A stretch of DNA of 64,000 nucleotides from Bacteroidota bacterium (GTDB lineage: Bacteria; Bacteroidota; Bacteroidia; 2-12-FULL-35-15), in the NCBI GenBank assembly GCA_016722565.1, contig JADKIU010000002.1:124001-188000 (forward strand), read 5' to 3'. Shown one piece after another: positions 60,238 through 64,000 of the stretch. How positions within the stretch are numbered: the first letter of the stretch is position 1; every line of letters starts with the position of its first letter. Made by a program: the position numbers and the translations under genes. Below the pieces are notes generated by a model that saw nothing but the letters and a program-made list of their open reading frames with translations, was not told the DNA's origin and made no database searches.

Positions 60238-61488
60238 TTATTCTTTTTCACTTTGCTCTTTCTTTAGCATCGTCAATGCAAAATATCCAATAATTACTAA
60301 TACCACACCCATTGCAATCCAAAGCCAAACTTTGCTTTTGATCAGTGGTTCTGAATTATTGGCCAATGTAACTTTGATTTGCTCTGCCCCATAATCTGCG
60401 TTTGAAAGTTCGTTAGGAATTTTATCCTTAAAATGAACTAAATCATACTTAGGCGAATTATCATTTTCCTTGCCGTATACTAAATATAAATTTTTAGAAA
60501 CAGGGAGTTTAGCGACTAATTGACATTGTTCTGCAAATGCTTTTATTTCATCTATTACTATAGGCTCGTTATCATAGTTGATGATTTCTAGTTTTAGTTT
60601 TTTTGTTTTTGAATTATTGCAAAAAATAATATTGTCTTCTAAAGATGAAAAAACAGAGGTAGTAATAATGTACCAGCTTTCTAATTCTCCTTTTTCTGTT
60701 TTTATTGTTCCATCCGAACCATAGATATTTATGTTTCTATAAAAGTCGTTTTTTGAACTATTTCTTAATGTAATGTAATTCACTAAATATGGAAAAGAGA
60801 AATCAACAATGATTTCAGATGTTTTTTCTTTTTTGTTTTCACTTTGCTTGGTGTCAGTAATTTTTAAATTGTCGTATTTCCCTTCAATTAACTTGTTTTC
60901 GAAAGCATAGGCTTCAGTGACATTAATACGTGGACTTCCATCATCGTCAAATTTTATTCGGAAATACGTAAATTCTGAGCGATTAAAGTTTAGAGTGGTG
61001 TAGGAGTAGTCTTCAGAAGCATTTCTAAAACGAACAATCCTTAAATGCTCTTTTATTGTAAACCATTGTTTGGTATCATCACTGCCTTCAATTTTTAATT
61101 GTTTATCAAAATTTGAATCCGAAACATTCAATTTGATTTGATTGATACTTTGTTTTTTAGGAAATTTTAATGTAACATAAGAACAACACTTCTCATTGTA
61201 AGTATCATTTATTAATTCGAAGGGGATAGAAACTTCCTGAATATTGCTTCCCATCCAATTCAATAAATATGGTGCTTCGGTGGTATCTTGCTCAATAATA
61301 TTGTATATTCGAATGTCAGATAGATTGCTTTGGCAACGAGCAGTTATTTCAGGTGACAAAGAAACTTTGTAATAGTCCTCCTTCTCAATCTTGTTAATAG
61401 GTCGTTTAAAAGAATAGCTTTCAATTTGCGCAAATGTGATGGATGCGCTTACCCACATGAATAATGTAATAATTGTTTTTTTGCTCAT
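60238..61488 (-). CDS. DUF3999 family protein
   Basis: 416 residues: signal peptide (LFMWVSASITFAQ), then beta-sandwich domains (YYKVSLSPEITARCQSNLSD, FELINDTYNEKCCSYVTLKF, discoidin-like YSYTTLNFNRSEFTYFRIKF), and one C-terminal membrane helix (VWLWIAMGVVLVIIGYFALT) with a basic tail. Genes for DUF3999 proteins usually accompany a DUF2339 gene, as here (4-bp gap). The pair probably forms an envelope complex. Function unknown. Confidence 0.82.
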   Translation of the reverse strand: MSKKTIITLFMWVSASITFAQIESYSFKRPINKIEKEDYYKVSLSPEITARCQSNLSDIRIYNIIEQDTTEAPYLLNWMGSNIQEVSIPFELINDTYNEKCCSYVTLKFPKKQSINQIKLNVSDSNFDKQLKIEGSDDTKQWFTIKEHLRIVRFRNASEDYSYTTLNFNRSEFTYFRIKFDDDGSPRINVTEAYAFENKLIEGKYDNLKITDTKQSENKKEKTSEIIVDFSFPYLVNYITLRNSSKNDFYRNINIYGSDGTIKTEKGELESWYIITTSVFSSLEDNIIFCNNSKTKKLKLEIINYDNEPIVIDEIKAFAEQCQLVAKLPVSKNLYLVYGKENDNSPKYDLVHFKDKIPNELSNADYGAEQIKVTLANNSEPLIKSKVWLWIAMGVVLVIIGYFALTMLKKEQSEKE

Positions 61489-61492
61489 GGTA

Positions 61493-63916
61493 TTATTTGT
61501 TTTCTTCTCCGAATATAAAACCTTTAAATTTTTGATACAAGAATGCTACAACTAAAAGAATAACTCCCAAAAGCATATATGCAATAACCTTATATCCTGT
61601 TGATAAATCCCATGTGTCAAACGTTAATAATTTTATTAATGTTATTCCAAAAAGCAAAATTGCTGAAATGCGCATAATTTGATTCTTTTTATACATCCCA
61701 ATAGCAATCATTGCAAAAGAATATACTCCCCACAATGCCGTAAAACCAAGTTTGTATACTGTATTGTTTGCGTAATAGTGATATACACTATTTCGTGCTT
61801 CCTGCAAGAATACAAGCTCGTAGCTCAAAACGACCAATATGAAGAAGTGGACAATTGCTCCGATGTAAATTTTTGAAATTGTAAATCGTTGAAAGGTTTC
61901 TGTTTTTAATAATCTATAATTTACATAGAGAAATAGTCCAAATAAAGCATAAGAAACATAACGCAGATAGGTTAAAGATGTATTTAATACGTAATATTCT
62001 GTCTCTATATGTAAAGAATGGTCGAGTGCTCCCAGGTTACTCAAGCCTTCTGTAATAAAAGCGATGGCAATAAAGAGGTTGAGAGTTAAGCATGTCCAAC
62101 GTACTACATCTGTTTTGAATTTTGAAATGACAAGCATGCAAAATCCGGAAAAGAAAAGGAGATTGTACATTCCAAGAACCACTGATTTGATATTAAGTGT
62201 CGAATAATCACGGATTTCCATAATTGCACCTGGATCTGCCCATGCTTCAGTGGATGGTACTTTGATGAGCGACTTATTATAAAGCATTTCAAAATATAAA
62301 GATAGCTCATTGCTAAAGGTGAAATAAGTAATAAGAAAGAGTGAGATGCCCATTGCATATTCTGTAAACGAATAAATAGAGAATTTTTTAGTTTCTATAT
62401 CAACTAGCGGCTTCTTTTTGTTCACATAGATCATAGTGCCAAGCATCATAATCACAAATACAGAAGTAAATAATGAAATATTTGCAAAAGGTGTAGATTG
62501 AGCATATAGTTCAGGATAATAACGATACGAATCAGCTATCACTGTCCAATCTTGTAATAGACTTAATATGGCTAACAGAATCATCGAATAACCCATCCAT
62601 TCATAAAAACGAATCCCTTTATATCTTCCGATAGAAAATAATATAACGGCTTCTGTTGCCCAGAATAATGTAACCCAATCACCTTCAAGTTGAACAGGAA
62701 CCGCAATTGTGATAAAACTTAATACAAGTGCGATTAATAAATAGAATAGTTTTCTATCAAGTAGTTTGTTTTTGAATACGATGAATGCAAAAACGAAATG
62801 AACAAGTGCATTGGCAACTGTAAATACGCCTAGGTAATCGTTGGTGTTCTCGTAGTTAAGAGTTGCATATCCTATTCCGAAAAAAATGAAGCTATTCGAA
62901 ACAATGCGAATCACATCCCACGCACTAAATTTTTCCTGTTTAATAATTTTATAAGCCATATTGCTCATGTAAAAAATTATAAAAAACAAGGAAGAAAAGA
63001 TGATTGAGATTTTAGAATAATTCTCAAAGCGATAATTGGTTACCATCCATATGAAAAAAATCAACCACGTAAAGCCAAAGGCAAGATGGTTGAGCACTTG
63101 CCAATATTTCTTAAAGGATAAAAACAGGATTCCAATATTCACAATCACCATATACGAAAACATCACTTCAACCTTTCCAGATCCATCACTCAAGAGCATC
63201 GGAACAGCATAAGCACCAACCAGTCCAATAATACCGATTACTTGTAAATTGTAAACCGTGGCCGCATAAACTGTGAACATGGTAAATACAACCATAATAG
63301 CAAATGCCGGAATTTGTCCGAACATGCCATATAAACTATAAGCGATAAAAGTGGTAAAGTAGAGTGAAGCCATCCCGCCACTAAGTAATACTGCACTAAA
63401 TGCTTTATAATTGGGTTTTAAGCGCAATGCAATAAATAACAAAATTCCTCCTGCTACATAAGCAAGTACAATGCGTGCGAGTGGCCCCAACATGTCGTTG
63501 TCAATGGCATATTTAACACCAATCCCTAATCCAATTACCAATATTACGATACCGATGATGGTAATTAGTTTACCACCCACAAATGCTTCAAAATTAAAAT
63601 CAGATTTTGGTTTGGGTGTAATAGGTGGAATGTATTGTTGCTGAACAGGAGTGACAATTGGTTGTTCTAGTTTCACAACAGGCGTTTCCTCTTTCACTTC
63701 TGGTATCACTTCCTTTTTGATTTCAGGAACGATTTCAATTTTAGGTTCCGGGACAATTACAACAGGTGGAATACTGATTTTTTGTTCCGTTGTACCTTTT
63801 TGAAGTACTTCTAATTGTTGTTTTAAAGCAGCGAGTTCTTGATGGTATTTATCTAAATTGTTTGATAAAATCAACATCTTCTGCCCGATGAGATTTATCT
63901 TTTCTTCGTTTGTCAT
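61493..63916 (-). CDS. DUF2339 family multi-spanning membrane protein
   Basis: 807 residues. The N-terminus is a coiled coil (MLILSNNLDKYHQELAALKQ), followed by a low-complexity Pro/Val/Glu/Lys segment (residues ~45-95, IVPEPKIEIVPEIKKEVIPE) and FNFEAFVGGKLITIIGIVIL, the DUF2339 entry point. The remaining ~700 residues form about twenty membrane helices (for example AGGILLFIALRLKPNYKAFS, LSGGMASLYFTTFIAYSLY). Length and layout match the family. Function unknown; some relatives are discussed as transporter or polymer-export parts. It precedes and is coupled to the DUF3999 gene. Confidence 0.88.
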   Translation of the reverse strand: MTNEEKINLIGQKMLILSNNLDKYHQELAALKQQLEVLQKGTTEQKISIPPVVIVPEPKIEIVPEIKKEVIPEVKEETPVVKLEQPIVTPVQQQYIPPITPKPKSDFNFEAFVGGKLITIIGIVILVIGLGIGVKYAIDNDMLGPLARIVLAYVAGGILLFIALRLKPNYKAFSAVLLSGGMASLYFTTFIAYSLYGMFGQIPAFAIMVVFTMFTVYAATVYNLQVIGIIGLVGAYAVPMLLSDGSGKVEVMFSYMVIVNIGILFLSFKKYWQVLNHLAFGFTWLIFFIWMVTNYRFENYSKISIIFSSLFFIIFYMSNMAYKIIKQEKFSAWDVIRIVSNSFIFFGIGYATLNYENTNDYLGVFTVANALVHFVFAFIVFKNKLLDRKLFYLLIALVLSFITIAVPVQLEGDWVTLFWATEAVILFSIGRYKGIRFYEWMGYSMILLAILSLLQDWTVIADSYRYYPELYAQSTPFANISLFTSVFVIMMLGTMIYVNKKKPLVDIETKKFSIYSFTEYAMGISLFLITYFTFSNELSLYFEMLYNKSLIKVPSTEAWADPGAIMEIRDYSTLNIKSVVLGMYNLLFFSGFCMLVISKFKTDVVRWTCLTLNLFIAIAFITEGLSNLGALDHSLHIETEYYVLNTSLTYLRYVSYALFGLFLYVNYRLLKTETFQRFTISKIYIGAIVHFFILVVLSYELVFLQEARNSVYHYYANNTVYKLGFTALWGVYSFAMIAIGMYKKNQIMRISAILLFGITLIKLLTFDTWDLSTGYKVIAYMLLGVILLVVAFLYQKFKGFIFGEENK

Positions 63917-63941
63917 ATTTTATTTTATCCGATATTAGTTT

Positions 63942-63976
63942 CAAAAAAAATGCTGATTCTAAAGAAAATCAGCATT
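63942..63976 (-). terminator. intrinsic terminator of a gene beyond the right edge
   Basis: AATGCTGATT / AATCAGCATT, 10-bp stem and 8-nt loop, with eight T residues on the minus strand. It lies upstream of the DUF2339 gene, so it closes a minus-strand gene outside the window. Confidence 0.7.
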
Positions 63977-64000
63977 CAATGGTTGATATTAGGAAATCTA

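Noticed and set aside
1..64000. Ribosomal RNA genes and a replication origin
   Set aside because: No rRNA-like conserved segments and no dnaA-box cluster or dnaA/dnaN genes were seen.

Overview
The window comes from a low-GC member of the Bacteroidota. Several independent signs agree: TAnnTTTG -7 elements (several with TTTG-like -33 boxes 18-19 bp upstream), two surface proteins with type IX secretion C-terminal domains (a gliding-motility-associated CHU_C type and a type A sorting domain), a Bat/MoxR operon, a Rho factor with a long Asn/Gln-rich insert, a DUF4199 protein, many TPR proteins, and an almost complete lack of Shine-Dalgarno sequences. The genus cannot be told from the sequence.

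Layout. 0-5.4 kb: a minus-strand aromatic degradation operon (paaABCD for phenylacetyl-CoA epoxidation, then homogentisate and 4-hydroxyphenylpyruvate dioxygenases) that is recognisable throughout but carries dense indels and two apparent deletions. 5.6-6.1 kb: tRNA-Arg, tRNA-Pro and tRNA-Ser. 6.2-12.4 kb: a peptide-type ABC importer (binding protein and two permeases) and an Mpl-type muropeptide ligase. 12.6-19.4 kb: DUF4199 protein, rho, a phosphodiesterase and a 1283-residue Ig/SprB/PKD surface protein. 19.6-28 kb: moxR-DUF58-batA-batB-batC-batD-batE. 28.2-36.7 kb: truA, an ABC exporter, a TMTC-like membrane TPR protein, uvrA and an ECF sigma factor with an unusually strong Shine-Dalgarno. 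36.7-48.1 kb: TPR proteins, a quinone-reductase-like flavoprotein, a secreted sialidase-like Asp-box protein, a glycosyltransferase and a copper-type P-ATPase.

The most interesting part is 48.3-57.2 kb, an 8.9-kb island inserted at the 3' end of tRNA-His. It is bounded by an 18-bp perfect direct repeat that includes the last 13 nt of the tRNA, and what looks like the tRNA's original terminator now lies just beyond the far repeat. The island has no visible integrase. It carries an NhaD Na+/H+ antiporter, several tiny genes (two of them paralogous), panD, a cysteine-free Crp/Fnr regulator, a lysine-2,3-aminomutase-like radical SAM enzyme with a coupled 52-residue membrane protein, a CPA-type cation/H+ antiporter and a ClC chloride channel/exchanger. 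Two TTGAC-type Crp/Fnr boxes each lie exactly 22 bp upstream of a -7 element. One appears to drive the radical SAM gene. The other appears to drive a ~60-nt RNA ending in a perfect intrinsic terminator, so it is a candidate Crp/Fnr-controlled small RNA. The gene set points to ion and pH homeostasis under a redox- or metabolite-responsive regulator; that role is inference.

Next to the island (57.2-60.2 kb) is a second unusual locus: a helical-repeat protein divergent from a small secreted protein, a 36-residue membrane peptide, a paralogous cytosolic small protein, a structured RNA candidate and a PAS-only protein. A 28-bp box occurs twice in the divergent region, each time 21 bp upstream of a -7-like element. 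The window ends with a DUF3999/DUF2339 pair.

Sequence quality. batD, the ABC exporter, uvrA (twice) and the CPA antiporter are each interrupted by a frameshift that one extra base in an A/T run would repair. These look like residual homopolymer errors rather than real lesions, and they colour how the damaged first 5 kb should be read.
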